Of a DNA stretch of 64,000 nt, positions 56,049 through 64,000 are shown piece by piece. The position numbers and the translations under genes are program-made. Below the pieces are notes generated by a model. It was given only the letters and a program-made list of their open reading frames with translations, was not told the origin of the DNA and did not search any database. The DNA is from Alistipes sp. (GTDB lineage: Bacteria > Bacteroidota > Bacteroidia > Bacteroidales > Rikenellaceae): contig JAGBXX010000023.1 of the NCBI GenBank assembly GCA_017629035.1, forward strand, positions 62,001 to 126,000, written 5' to 3'. Within the stretch, counting starts at the first letter, position 1, and the number at the start of each line of letters is the position of its first letter.

Positions 56049-56492
56049 TTAAAATATTGCTAATGCCACAGATATTATCGCACAAATAGCAGCAATGGCC
56101 GAGAAAATCAATGTCCATTTAACCATTTGCTTACTTCTCTTTTGTTCCTCATCGGCTTGTTCTTTGACTAATCGTTCACGCTCTTGCTTGAGTATGTTGA
56201 TTATCGCATTAATACTTTGGCGATAGGCATTACATCTGCTTTCATCCCTTACATCAGCGGTATTATAGTTCCGTCCAAAAAAGAAATCTTGTTGAGAGGA
56301 ACCGAAGGATACACTCTGAATAGCATTTATCGCTGATTGAGATGCACTTATCTTATTAAGTATGGCGATTACGATTCTCTTTGCTTCCTCACCGGTCTTT
56401 GACATATCACTATACGATGATGTATAACTCAAATATACACTTACCTGAGTTATCGCATCATCTAATCTATGTATTTGCTTTGCGTAGTCCAT
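56049..56492 (-). CDS. Tail-anchored membrane protein 2 of the hsd locus
   Basis: A 147-residue protein with no family that I recognise. Residues ~1-120 are helical and polar (MDYAKQIHRLDDAITQVSVY, then a heptad-like QSINAIINILKQERERLVKEQ). The C-terminus is a single membrane helix (WTLIFSAIAAICAIISVALAIF) with a short basic stretch before it, so the body faces the cytoplasm. The start touches the stop of the previous gene, which means coupled translation. It lies between hsdS and hsdR and, like its partner, is AT-richer than hsdR. Confidence 0.7.
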   Translation of the reverse strand: MDYAKQIHRLDDAITQVSVYLSYTSSYSDMSKTGEEAKRIVIAILNKISASQSAINAIQSVSFGSSQQDFFFGRNYNTADVRDESRCNAYRQSINAIINILKQERERLVKEQADEEQKRSKQMVKWTLIFSAIAAICAIISVALAIF

Positions 56493-56867
56493 TTATTTCA
56501 AACTATATATGCCAAAAATTAAGGTAAGTACAATAGATACTATAGCTATTCCAAATGACCACCAGAATCTACAATTATTAGTCTTTTCGTTTTTGTCATT
56601 GAGAATATCCCTGAGAATATTTATAAATTCACTGACTCCATTTTTAATAGCTATAGACCTCATTTGTAATTGATATACATCTGCGCTTGCGGTTTCGGGC
56701 TCAGGTCTAAACTTTATTTTACTTACTAAATATGCCTGATCGCTTAATTTCTCTTTTTGTAATAGTTCTACTACCTCATTTTGCAATATGATAATTTCAC
56801 CTAAAGACAGAGTAGAAGACAATTTCTGCAATTGAGCTATATATAATGTAACAGTTTTACTATCCAT
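56493..56867 (-). CDS. Tail-anchored membrane protein 1 of the hsd locus
   Basis: A 124-residue protein without a recognised family. The first ~95 residues are helical and polar (LYIAQLQKLSSTLSLGEII, LLQKEKLSDQAYLV), and one C-terminal membrane helix follows (FGIAIVSIVLTLIFGIYSL). It starts 4 bp after the hsdS stop and abuts the next gene. Two tail-anchored proteins side by side suggest a membrane effector or sensor pair, comparable in layout to small membrane effectors in abortive-infection systems, but this is inference. Confidence 0.7.
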   Translation of the reverse strand: MDSKTVTLYIAQLQKLSSTLSLGEIIILQNEVVELLQKEKLSDQAYLVSKIKFRPEPETASADVYQLQMRSIAIKNGVSEFINILRDILNDKNEKTNNCRFWWSFGIAIVSIVLTLIFGIYSLK

Positions 56868-56871
56868 TTTT

Positions 56872-58098
56872 CTACAATTTTATCTCTCCATTCATCAATT
56901 TTGGCAATAAGGTATCACGGAGCGTGGCGAGGGTAATGTTTTCTTTCGCCAATTTTATTTTATTGTTCAGTAATGCATCTGCTATTTTAGAGAATTTTTC
57001 TATAACGGCAAATGGTGGTTGCACAACTACAAACTTATCAATATCAGCCTTACCTAAATGGCTTACCGTTGTGCCAGTTTTATAACTTTGCACAAACTCC
57101 AACTCGGGCTTTACAAGAAACATTACATAGTAATTACTAATGCTATCTTGTTTGCCAACAAATTTACAACAACGCTGATTTAGCACACCTCTTTCGCCCA
57201 ACCACAAACAAGGTTCAAACTCTGCATCCATTCCTGCAACAACATCTCCTGCATTTATAAACTCTGTATTTGAGAGAATTTCTTTAGTATAATATTGTGG
57301 GGCAAATGTTTTTAAATCTCTAATTCTAATTAGAGGATTACCTTCTTTCTTTTCATTAAAAAGAGATGATTTATACGGAGCCCCATATATAACTTTTATA
57401 TATTTGTATATATCTCCCACACTCCACCCTTCGGGGATCTGACCGAGTTCGGAATCAACCATTTTGCCACCTGATGATTTGTAGGATTTACCGTCCTCAT
57501 TTGGGAAGTCAAAATCGACAAACCACTGTTTATAGAGAGCTTGGGCTTGGAGTTCGAGGTTGGTGTTTATACGGCGATTATTCTCGATTTTATCATCTAT
57601 CGCAACCAATATCCCCGCAATCCTCCTCTGCTCCGCCAACGACGGCAACGAAATTTCAAATTTAGATAATGTTTCTATTGTAAGAGCTTTTTGTGTAGAG
57701 CCAATTGCCTTACTATCTATATTCATCTTGCCGATTGGAGATAAAAACCAATAGTAAAGATAGCGACTATCAATACCTTCAAAGTTATAGAACCAAGTCA
57801 AATTACCGTCTTTGAAATAGAATACTTCATCTTGAACAATATATGGGATACCCAGTGTGCCAACAGATGTAAGTAACATATCACCCTTTATAGGGACACC
57901 GTGTTTTGCCTTTATTTCATCATAGCGTTCTTGACTAATATATAGTTCAGTAGAAATCTTGTTACCTTTTTGCTTTTCTATGATTTCTTTACCCCTATAA
58001 AATGGAATGCCAGAATCTTTGTATTCTTTGGCAAAGATTCGCTTGCTACTGGAAATTTTACACAAATCCCCAATCTTATATGTGTTCCACGAAGTCAT
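56872..58098 (-). CDS. hsdS: Type I restriction enzyme specificity subunit
   Basis: A 408-residue HsdS with two target-recognition domains (about 1-145 and 220-365). Each is followed by a conserved helix: LPSLAEQRRIAGILVAIDDK near 152-171, continuing to a spacer helix with ALYKQWFVDFDFP, and a final LRDTLLPKLMNGEI. The pattern fits a bipartite recognition site. There is one hsdS, and I see no second inverted partial copy, so phase-variable shuffling is not evident here. It starts 3 bp after abiH. Confidence 0.9.
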   Translation of the reverse strand: MTSWNTYKIGDLCKISSSKRIFAKEYKDSGIPFYRGKEIIEKQKGNKISTELYISQERYDEIKAKHGVPIKGDMLLTSVGTLGIPYIVQDEVFYFKDGNLTWFYNFEGIDSRYLYYWFLSPIGKMNIDSKAIGSTQKALTIETLSKFEISLPSLAEQRRIAGILVAIDDKIENNRRINTNLELQAQALYKQWFVDFDFPNEDGKSYKSSGGKMVDSELGQIPEGWSVGDIYKYIKVIYGAPYKSSLFNEKKEGNPLIRIRDLKTFAPQYYTKEILSNTEFINAGDVVAGMDAEFEPCLWLGERGVLNQRCCKFVGKQDSISNYYVMFLVKPELEFVQSYKTGTTVSHLGKADIDKFVVVQPPFAVIEKFSKIADALLNNKIKLAKENITLATLRDTLLPKLMNGEIKL

Positions 58099-58101
58099 AA
58101 A

Positions 58102-59076
58102 TTATAATCTAAATGCATCTGAGTTAAATACGAAAAATAGGCGATTAGCAATATCTTCTATTCTTCCGATATCAGTAATATTCATTTTCCTTAATAGGCG
58201 GCGTGTGGCAGATCGGTCCAAAGAACCGAGTTTCTGTCTGCGAGTAGAGCGGACAGCATCTGGTAGGTAAAGATGCTCTATAACAACTAAATCATTTCTT
58301 CGCATAAGATTCTCGCCTATTAATTGCCACCAACGAGCATCGGTTTCACCGAGAGAAACGCCAAACAATACTATCACTTGAGCATTATTTATTATCTGTT
58401 CACATTTATATTGTCCAATATTTTGCATTGCACGATTAGATTGCTCCTTTAATAAAAGGTCTTTAATATCCTCGTTTTCTCTAAAACTCAGATTTGCGAT
58501 TTGAGCATCATTGTCGACACCAATAATTATTGAATCGCCCAATCTTCCATGTAGGTGATATAGGCTGCGCAAAACTATACTACTATTAATAATTGACTTT
58601 TCTTTAAAGTCCGTCATTGACAAAATCGTTTCGATAGTGTTGGTATAATTTAGCGTTATTATAGATATGTCTTTATTTTGAGTATATTTGCGAGTATAAG
58701 AACTAAATCGTTGCTTATCTATTTCCCCTAAGTGTCTATTGGGAGCGGCAAGATCTATCTCAAATTTATCTTTCAATTCTTTTGATGATGTAAATTTCGC
58801 CTCCTCTTGATTTAAATAATTTTGCAGATAATCACTCAGTTCGTAATAGAATTGCTCAAACTCTACTGAATCTTTTGACATTTCTGTAAAATTACCCAAA
58901 GCTTCTTCCATATCCGACCATAATTCATTATCATCGGATATGTATTCTTTCATTATTTTTAGCAAACGGGAACATTCTGTAGAATCACTTAGTAAGTAAT
59001 TGTAGAAATCAGGATAACCTGTTGCCAAGCCTTGGGCTTTGTCAAGTCCATTTCCCAAAATATATACGATATTCAT
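58102..59076 (-). CDS. abiH: AbiH family abortive-infection protein
   Basis: A 324-residue protein with AbiH family signatures: an opening IVYILGNGLDKAQGLATGY (nucleotide-binding-like), ITLNYTNTIE (about 140), YHLHGRLG (about 174) and VIVLFGVSLGETDARWW near 235-251. The layout is reminiscent of SIR2-type NAD-binding folds. AbiH proteins block phage growth in Lactococcus by an unknown mechanism. Here it sits inside the hsd operon between hsdM and hsdS, 48 bp after hsdM. Its AT-richer sequence suggests a later insertion. Confidence 0.88.
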   Translation of the reverse strand: MNIVYILGNGLDKAQGLATGYPDFYNYLLSDSTECSRLLKIMKEYISDDNELWSDMEEALGNFTEMSKDSVEFEQFYYELSDYLQNYLNQEEAKFTSSKELKDKFEIDLAAPNRHLGEIDKQRFSSYTRKYTQNKDISIITLNYTNTIETILSMTDFKEKSIINSSIVLRSLYHLHGRLGDSIIIGVDNDAQIANLSFRENEDIKDLLLKEQSNRAMQNIGQYKCEQIINNAQVIVLFGVSLGETDARWWQLIGENLMRRNDLVVIEHLYLPDAVRSTRRQKLGSLDRSATRRLLRKMNITDIGRIEDIANRLFFVFNSDAFRL

Positions 59077-59124
59077 ATTGGGTTATGTAGTTTATAATTT
59101 TTTACTGCTTTTATGAAATATGGG

Positions 59125-60636
59125 TTACAATTTATACCCAATACTTTCGAGTTGTTTTTTGATTTCGGCTTCGAGGGTGTGCGACTGCTCAAAGAGGGTG
59201 GCGAGTTCGCCCGTAAGGCGGGCCATCTTCTCCTCAAATGGCTCGGCGTCCTGCTCCTGCTCGGCAATGCCTACGTAGCGACCAGGAGTAAGGATAAAGT
59301 CCTGCTCTTTAATCTTGGCGATATCGACCACAGCGCAGAAGCCCTTTTCATCGGCGAGAGTGCCCTCGGTGAACTGCTTATAGGTGTCGGCAATGCGCAT
59401 AATATCGCCCTGAGCGCCATCGGTCAGCTCACGCAGTTTGCGTGTAACCATTGTGCCGAGGTTGCGGGCATCGATAAACAGGGTCTTGCCCTTCTGCTTC
59501 TTCGCCTTATTGAAAAACCAAATCGAAACGGGTATCTGCGTAGTGTAGAACAACTGCGACGGCATAGCCACGATGCAATCGACCAAGTCAGCCTCGACCA
59601 ATCGACGGCGAATATCGCCCTCGCCACCGCTTTGGCTCGACAGCGAGCCGTTAGCAAGCACAACGCCCGCACGGCCCGCAGGTGCGAGGTGGTGGATAAT
59701 ATGCTGAATCCACGCAAAGTTAGCATTGCCATTAGGTGGTGTGCCAAACTTCCAGCGCACATCGTCAGCGAGCTTGTCTGCGCCCCAATCGGAGAGGTTG
59801 AAAGGAGGATTTGCCAAGACAAAATCAGCTTTCAAGGTCGGGTGGCAATCGCCAAAGAAGGTATCGGCGTTATACTGTCCGAGGTCCGCCTCAATACCAC
59901 GAATAGCCAAGTTCATCTGCGCCATCTTCCAAGTAGTGGGGTTAGAGTCCTGACCATAGACCGAGATTTGGTTGATGTTGCCGGCGTGGCTCTCGATAAA
60001 CTTTGCCGACTGCACAAACATACCGCCCGAGCCACAGCAAGGGTCATAGACACGACCTCGGTAGGGCTCCAAGACATTAACAAGGGTTTTCACGATGCAA
60101 GCAGGGGTGTAGAATTCGCCCGCCAGCTTACCCTCAGCCTCGGCAAACTTCGAGAGGCAATATTCGTAGGCACGACCGAGGATATCCTTCGAGTCGCCGT
60201 GCTCGTGCATCTTAATATTGGTGAACAGATCGACCACATCGCCCAAGCGGCGTTTGTCGAGTTCTGGGCGAGCAAAGTTCTTCGGCAGAATATCTTTGAG
60301 TCGACGGTTCTCTTTCTCGATAGCACGCATAGCGTTGTCGATAGTAGTGCCAATCTCGGGGGTATGAGCCGCCGCAGCGATGACCGACCAGCGAGCCTCG
60401 GTGGGAACATAGAAGATATTCTCGGCAGTGTACTCGTCTTTGTCCTCCTCGAAGCCCTCGTCCTCATCGACAAGTGCTTGGTAGCGAGCCTCGAACTTAT
60501 CCGAAATATACTTCAAAAAGATAAGACCAAGCACCACGGATTTATACTCCGAGGCGTCGAGGTTGCCGCGCATCTTGTCCGCCGCCTTCCAAATCTGATC
60601 TTCAAAACCGATATCTGCTGTATTGAGTTTAGCCAT
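59125..60636 (-). CDS. hsdM: Type I restriction enzyme methyltransferase subunit
   Basis: A 503-residue HsdM. The N-terminal helical domain (LNTADIGFEDQIWKAADKMRG) is followed by the catalytic domain with the SAM motif DPCCGSGGMFVQ (about 208) and the N6-adenine motif NPPFNLSDW (about 288). The C-terminal helix interacts with HsdS. It methylates adenines for host protection and forms the core enzyme with HsdS. First of the operon. A long open frame on the opposite strand (59113-60645) is an antisense artefact. Confidence 0.95.
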   Translation of the reverse strand: MAKLNTADIGFEDQIWKAADKMRGNLDASEYKSVVLGLIFLKYISDKFEARYQALVDEDEGFEEDKDEYTAENIFYVPTEARWSVIAAAAHTPEIGTTIDNAMRAIEKENRRLKDILPKNFARPELDKRRLGDVVDLFTNIKMHEHGDSKDILGRAYEYCLSKFAEAEGKLAGEFYTPACIVKTLVNVLEPYRGRVYDPCCGSGGMFVQSAKFIESHAGNINQISVYGQDSNPTTWKMAQMNLAIRGIEADLGQYNADTFFGDCHPTLKADFVLANPPFNLSDWGADKLADDVRWKFGTPPNGNANFAWIQHIIHHLAPAGRAGVVLANGSLSSQSGGEGDIRRRLVEADLVDCIVAMPSQLFYTTQIPVSIWFFNKAKKQKGKTLFIDARNLGTMVTRKLRELTDGAQGDIMRIADTYKQFTEGTLADEKGFCAVVDIAKIKEQDFILTPGRYVGIAEQEQDAEPFEEKMARLTGELATLFEQSHTLEAEIKKQLESIGYKL

Positions 60637-60655
60637 AGTAGTTGAAATTTTGTAG

Positions 60656-60682
60656 TAAAGGTAGTAAAAAATCTAATGCAAA
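60656..60682 (-). promoter_or_regulatory. Possible hsd operon promoter
   Basis: On the minus strand TTTG (60679-60682) and TACCTTTA (60656-60663, one base from consensus) are 15 bp apart, which is shorter than the usual 19 bp. This is a weak promoter candidate, 20 bp before hsdM. Confidence 0.35.
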
Positions 60683-60754
60683 ACTTTAATAGCTTGATAT
60701 TTTATTATCCTAGGGGCATAATAAGCAAATTTAACAAGGCATATAGATAAAACA

Positions 60755-60786
60755 AGAAGAGAAAAAGCCAGAACTTTTTCTCTTCT
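60755..60786 (-). terminator. Terminator after the helicase gene
   Basis: AGAAGAGAAAAAG (60755-60767) pairs perfectly with CTTTTTCTCTTCT (60774-60786) around CCAGAA. It separates the helicase gene from the hsd operon. Confidence 0.8.
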
Positions 60787-60931
60787 CCTACAAACGATAG
60801 TTGCCACCTACTATATCAACCTAAAAATTCCGGCAAAAATTAAGAACTCACAAAGCGAACAGTTGATACTCACGATTTGGGTAGGCAAATATAACTACGA
60901 GTTTAATTCACTATAGCCTAGGTACAGCAGA

Positions 60932-63900
60932 TTATATCACACACTCTTTTTGTTTTACTCGTTCAATCTCTCTGATAATACCATTAAACACGTGTTCCGG
61001 AGTGTCCCACCACTCAACCGACCAGATGTTATATGTATTCCAACCGAGTAATGCAAGTACAGCAGGTGTAGTTACATCACGGTCGTGGGCAGTGTGCGAG
61101 GCCACATAGTTATATCCATCGCAGAGCAACCCCAACAAGTAGTGGTCAGGATTTTCAGGGTCGATAATACCGATATCAACACGATATTCCGATGAGCCGA
61201 TATTTGTATTCACGGCATAGCCTTTTGCTTGCAGTGCCTTTGCAACGGACTCCACAAAGGCGTCTTTTGCCTTTGTCTTCACTCCATAATCCATATGCAT
61301 CAGCGCAACCTTACCTCGCTCGGCATATTCAAGGAACGATTTGAGGTACTGCACTCCCTTTGCATTTGAGCGGTAGAGGTCAATATCCTCGGCTTTGAGT
61401 GATGAGAATACCTTCATCTCGTATCTTGCACGCGATACTGCAACATTCAAACGGCGCTCTCCACCATCACGGTTGAGCGGACCGAAGTTCATAGCCACCT
61501 TGCCGAACTTATCACGACCGTAGCCTACCGAGAAGATAATCACATCGCGCTCGTCGCCCTGCACATTCTCCAAGTTCTTGATGAAAATCGGTTCGTGCAT
61601 TTGCGCTGCTACGACCTCCAAGTCGGAGTTCATGTGAAGCATATCGTTCAGCAAATCCTCAATTAATGACTGCTGATTGACATTAAATGTTACAACGCCT
61701 ATACTTTGTGATGCCGTTTGCGGGTCGGATAGTCGTTTCTGAATCTCATTAACTACAGCCTTTGCCTCCTCCTTATTATTACGACCTGCACCACGCTCGT
61801 AGATGCCCTTAACATACTCAAACGACACCTTTGTTGCCATATCATCATTTGATGGGAAGGTCATCAGTGAGTTCTTGTAGAAGTGTCGATTGCTGAATGT
61901 AATCAGACTCTCGTGTTTGCTACGATAGTGCCACAATAGGTATTTCTGCGACATTGAGAGGGCCAAGCAATCTTCGAGAATACTCTCCAAATCCTCACTC
62001 TCGGAGTGTTGCTCGCTGAAATTATCAGTCATAAAGAAGCTGGTAGGCGGTAACTGATGCTCGTCGCCCACAATCACTACGCTCTTGCCTCTCAATATAG
62101 CAGTCACCGCCTCGCAAGTAGGCATTTGCGAAGCCTCATCAAAGATAACCAAGTCAAACTGTGGCCAATTCGCTCCAAGATATTGCGATACTGAAAGCGG
62201 ACTCATCAGCATTGCAGGACACATTCTCGATATAAGGTCTGGAATTGTCTCAAAGAGCTTGCGGATAGATACTCCACGACAACCATTTCTGATACACTTC
62301 TGCAAGAAGCCTACATCGGAACTCTGTGAGGCCTCCTTACGAAGCGCAGACAACATTGCCGACAACCTAACGACCAACTCTCGGCGAGTCAACTCCTCAA
62401 ACTCCTTGCATAGTTTGCGAAAACGCTTAATCTTATCCTCAAACAGTATTGACTGGAAGAAACTCAACTCCTTGTCCTGGGATATATAGTGGTTTGCGCA
62501 CTGCTTGTATAGGCTCTTTCGATAAACATTGACAATGTCGAAGTGAGCAAACAGACCTCTCTCAAATGCCTCAACGACTGTCACAAGTCCATTATCGTAC
62601 ACCTGCTTACGAACAACGTTATACGCCACCTTACTACGCAAATTAACAAGGTCTTTGCTCCATCGTTTGATGGTTTTAGCAATACCATCAAGCCAATCCA
62701 CACCATCCTGTTTCACTGATGCAACAGCCAACTCCTCAAGCGCAGAAACATTTGCAGAGAAATCCTTATATGAGGTAATATAATCGTTCAGCTGTTTACT
62801 ATTCTGCTCCCTGAATTGACAGCATCCACTAGCTATATGAGCCAACATATCGCTGTCATTCAACTGCAATGCACACAAAGCTGATTGCAGCTCACCTAAT
62901 CTCTCGTAGTATAATTGGAATGTTGATGCGTTCAGGTTCCTCAGCTCTCGTTTGATATTATAGGTACTGCCGAGATAATCGATAATATCATTGACCTCGC
63001 CCTGCAATTTATGTATTGCACTGATTTTGTCGCACAATGCTGTAACCTCGTTGTCGCTCACTCGCGCTCCGCTTTTTGAGTATGAGGAGAGAGTGTTCGC
63101 AACTGCACGACGGTCAAGATATTTTGCCAAGAACCACTTCTGCTCTGCCTCCATCCAACGCTGGCGCAATGCGGTGTAGTTCACATCAAGGATATGCTCA
63201 TTATACTGGGCAAACAGTTCTGACTGTTGAGCCTCGAGTTTGCCCTGTAATTCGGCAACCTCTTTTAAGGTCTTCAGCAGATTATCACCCAGCGAAGAAA
63301 TGAGAGTTGAAGGCAACTTCTCTCCGAGAATAAACTCTGCAACAAGCACCAGTGCCTCATACTGTTCCTTTGACAATTTGTCGGCATTGTATTCTATCAA
63401 TGACGCAACAGACCTGGCAAGAGTATGCAGGTTATTTACCTTGCCGGAAATCTCACCGACAAGGCTCTGAATCTGCTCCCTGATATCGGGCGAATAGACC
63501 AACATACCAATCTCTTGCAATGAGTTGTTGTATTCATAGACTACGCTTGCTGCCGATTGGAAATCCTCAAGCAGTTCAGTATGGTCACACAATAACTCCG
63601 GCGTTAGGGCGTCAATGTATTCATCCGAGATTTTAATTGTGCTATTTTCGGGAACATCTATTGCCGAATATTGCGCAAAACAGTCATAGATAGACAATCC
63701 GCAAGGATAAACCTTGTGGAGTCGCTCAACGTGTGCATTTAGCTCTCGTTTGAGTTCATCAAGATGTGAAGCCTCTTTTGCAAAAGCATCATCACCCATC
63801 TGTTGCACAACCTCTGAAGTCTTGCGAAGCTGGTCCATCACCAAGCTCTTCTTAGTTTTGTTGGAGTGCAACTCCAAACAGAATGGATCAAGGCCAATAG

Positions 63901-64000
63901 CAGTAAGGCGTTTTTGTACAACCTCCAATGCAGCCATCTTCTCAGCAACAAGCAGTACTCGTTTGCCGTGGAAGAGGGCGTTGGAGATGATATTGGTAAT
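60932..64000 (-). CDS. DUF4011-type SF1 helicase with C-terminal VSR-like nuclease, 5' end outside window
   Basis: The minus frame is open from 60932 to the window edge. The segment upstream of the first internal Met (63937) reads ITNIISNALFHGKRVLLVAE, which is the strand after the Walker A motif in DUF4011 helicases, so the gene continues beyond 64000. At least 1021 residues are visible. A ~500-residue helical insertion precedes motif II (VIFDEASQMP), motif III (VVIVGDEHQLPP), WHYRSKHESLI, then ENVQGDERDVI and RLNVAVSRA. The C-terminal ~90 residues (FVESVAKALQAKGY, YRVDIGIIDPE, LLGLLCDG) resemble VSR/MTES_1575-type nucleases. This combination is often found in defence islands. Confidence 0.82.
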   Translation of the reverse strand: MTNIISNALFHGKRVLLVAEKMAALEVVQKRLTAIGLDPFCLELHSNKTKKSLVMDQLRKTSEVVQQMGDDAFAKEASHLDELKRELNAHVERLHKVYPCGLSIYDCFAQYSAIDVPENSTIKISDEYIDALTPELLCDHTELLEDFQSAASVVYEYNNSLQEIGMLVYSPDIREQIQSLVGEISGKVNNLHTLARSVASLIEYNADKLSKEQYEALVLVAEFILGEKLPSTLISSLGDNLLKTLKEVAELQGKLEAQQSELFAQYNEHILDVNYTALRQRWMEAEQKWFLAKYLDRRAVANTLSSYSKSGARVSDNEVTALCDKISAIHKLQGEVNDIIDYLGSTYNIKRELRNLNASTFQLYYERLGELQSALCALQLNDSDMLAHIASGCCQFREQNSKQLNDYITSYKDFSANVSALEELAVASVKQDGVDWLDGIAKTIKRWSKDLVNLRSKVAYNVVRKQVYDNGLVTVVEAFERGLFAHFDIVNVYRKSLYKQCANHYISQDKELSFFQSILFEDKIKRFRKLCKEFEELTRRELVVRLSAMLSALRKEASQSSDVGFLQKCIRNGCRGVSIRKLFETIPDLISRMCPAMLMSPLSVSQYLGANWPQFDLVIFDEASQMPTCEAVTAILRGKSVVIVGDEHQLPPTSFFMTDNFSEQHSESEDLESILEDCLALSMSQKYLLWHYRSKHESLITFSNRHFYKNSLMTFPSNDDMATKVSFEYVKGIYERGAGRNNKEEAKAVVNEIQKRLSDPQTASQSIGVVTFNVNQQSLIEDLLNDMLHMNSDLEVVAAQMHEPIFIKNLENVQGDERDVIIFSVGYGRDKFGKVAMNFGPLNRDGGERRLNVAVSRARYEMKVFSSLKAEDIDLYRSNAKGVQYLKSFLEYAERGKVALMHMDYGVKTKAKDAFVESVAKALQAKGYAVNTNIGSSEYRVDIGIIDPENPDHYLLGLLCDGYNYVASHTAHDRDVTTPAVLALLGWNTYNIWSVEWWDTPEHVFNGIIREIERVKQKECVI

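Noticed and set aside
56872-58098. Phase-variable hsdS with inverted partner
   Set aside because: Only one hsdS is present, and no matching inverted recognition-domain copy or recombinase was found.
59113-60645. Long plus-strand ORF (510 codons) over hsdM
   Set aside because: It is the exact antisense of the well-supported hsdM gene, and its product has no motif; GC-rich codons in hsdM keep the opposite frame open.

Overview
The window looks like a chromosomal segment of a gut-type Bacteroidales bacterium, most plausibly Alistipes-like (Rikenellaceae). The taxon is an inference from promoters of the Bacteroidetes type (TTTG about 19-20 bp upstream of TAnnTTTG), no reliance on Shine-Dalgarno sites, typical families (BACON, DUF4836, DUF4251, DUF4252, DUF2807, TolC/HlyD efflux) and a cysteate synthase, the enzyme that feeds sulfonolipid synthesis in this group. 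Most of the window is ordinary vertically inherited chromosome. The two ends and one internal stretch are accessory.

Layout. 1-1860 (minus): end of an integrated replicon or mobile element, with a DUF6371/PG0870-type zinc-ribbon protein cut by the window edge, a RepA-like AAA ATPase, and a repeat-rich, iteron-like intergenic region between them. 2059-6683 (plus): gyrB, uridine kinase, DUF456 protein and a lipoprotein with a caspase/gingipain-like His/Cys pair. 6759-11417: VanX-like dipeptidase, a BACON lipoprotein, then a minus-strand operon cysteate synthase - manA - LuxR-type regulator. 11586-18050 (plus): DUF4836 lipoprotein, ABC ATPase, FtsX-like permease, GNAT, ABC-F protein, DUF4251 protein. 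18056-23688 (minus): CapA-like protein, an ECF sigma / anti-sigma-like / outer-membrane barrel / two DUF4252 paralogues cluster, and a porin. 23822-28624 (plus): TolC - HlyD - two ABC-2 permeases. 28632-34604 (minus): five-gene operon ending in uvrA. 34702-38031 (minus): ABC transporter operon with its own GntR regulator, whose likely operator overlaps the promoter. 38169-44569: uvrC, rubrerythrin, DUF1232, a small lipoprotein, YqhD/Bdh-type alcohol dehydrogenase, an unusual kinase-like / WG-like / HTH protein and a zinc-ribbon protein. 44622-45817: WYL regulator and tRNA-Lys(UUU).

45861-48412 is a gene-poor remnant zone: a possible structured transcript, an AT-rich secreted protein, tiny ORFs and a pseudogene with an in-frame stop. 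Then come ahpC-ahpF (peroxide defence), an EamA transporter and a short-chain dehydrogenase.

52982-64000 (minus) is a defence island: hsdM - abiH - hsdS - two tail-anchored membrane proteins - hsdR in one direction, preceded by a DUF4011-type SF1 helicase fused to a VSR-like nuclease domain and cut by the right edge. The AT-richer block between hsdM and hsdR, with AbiH and two unrecognised membrane proteins, is the best candidate here for something undescribed.
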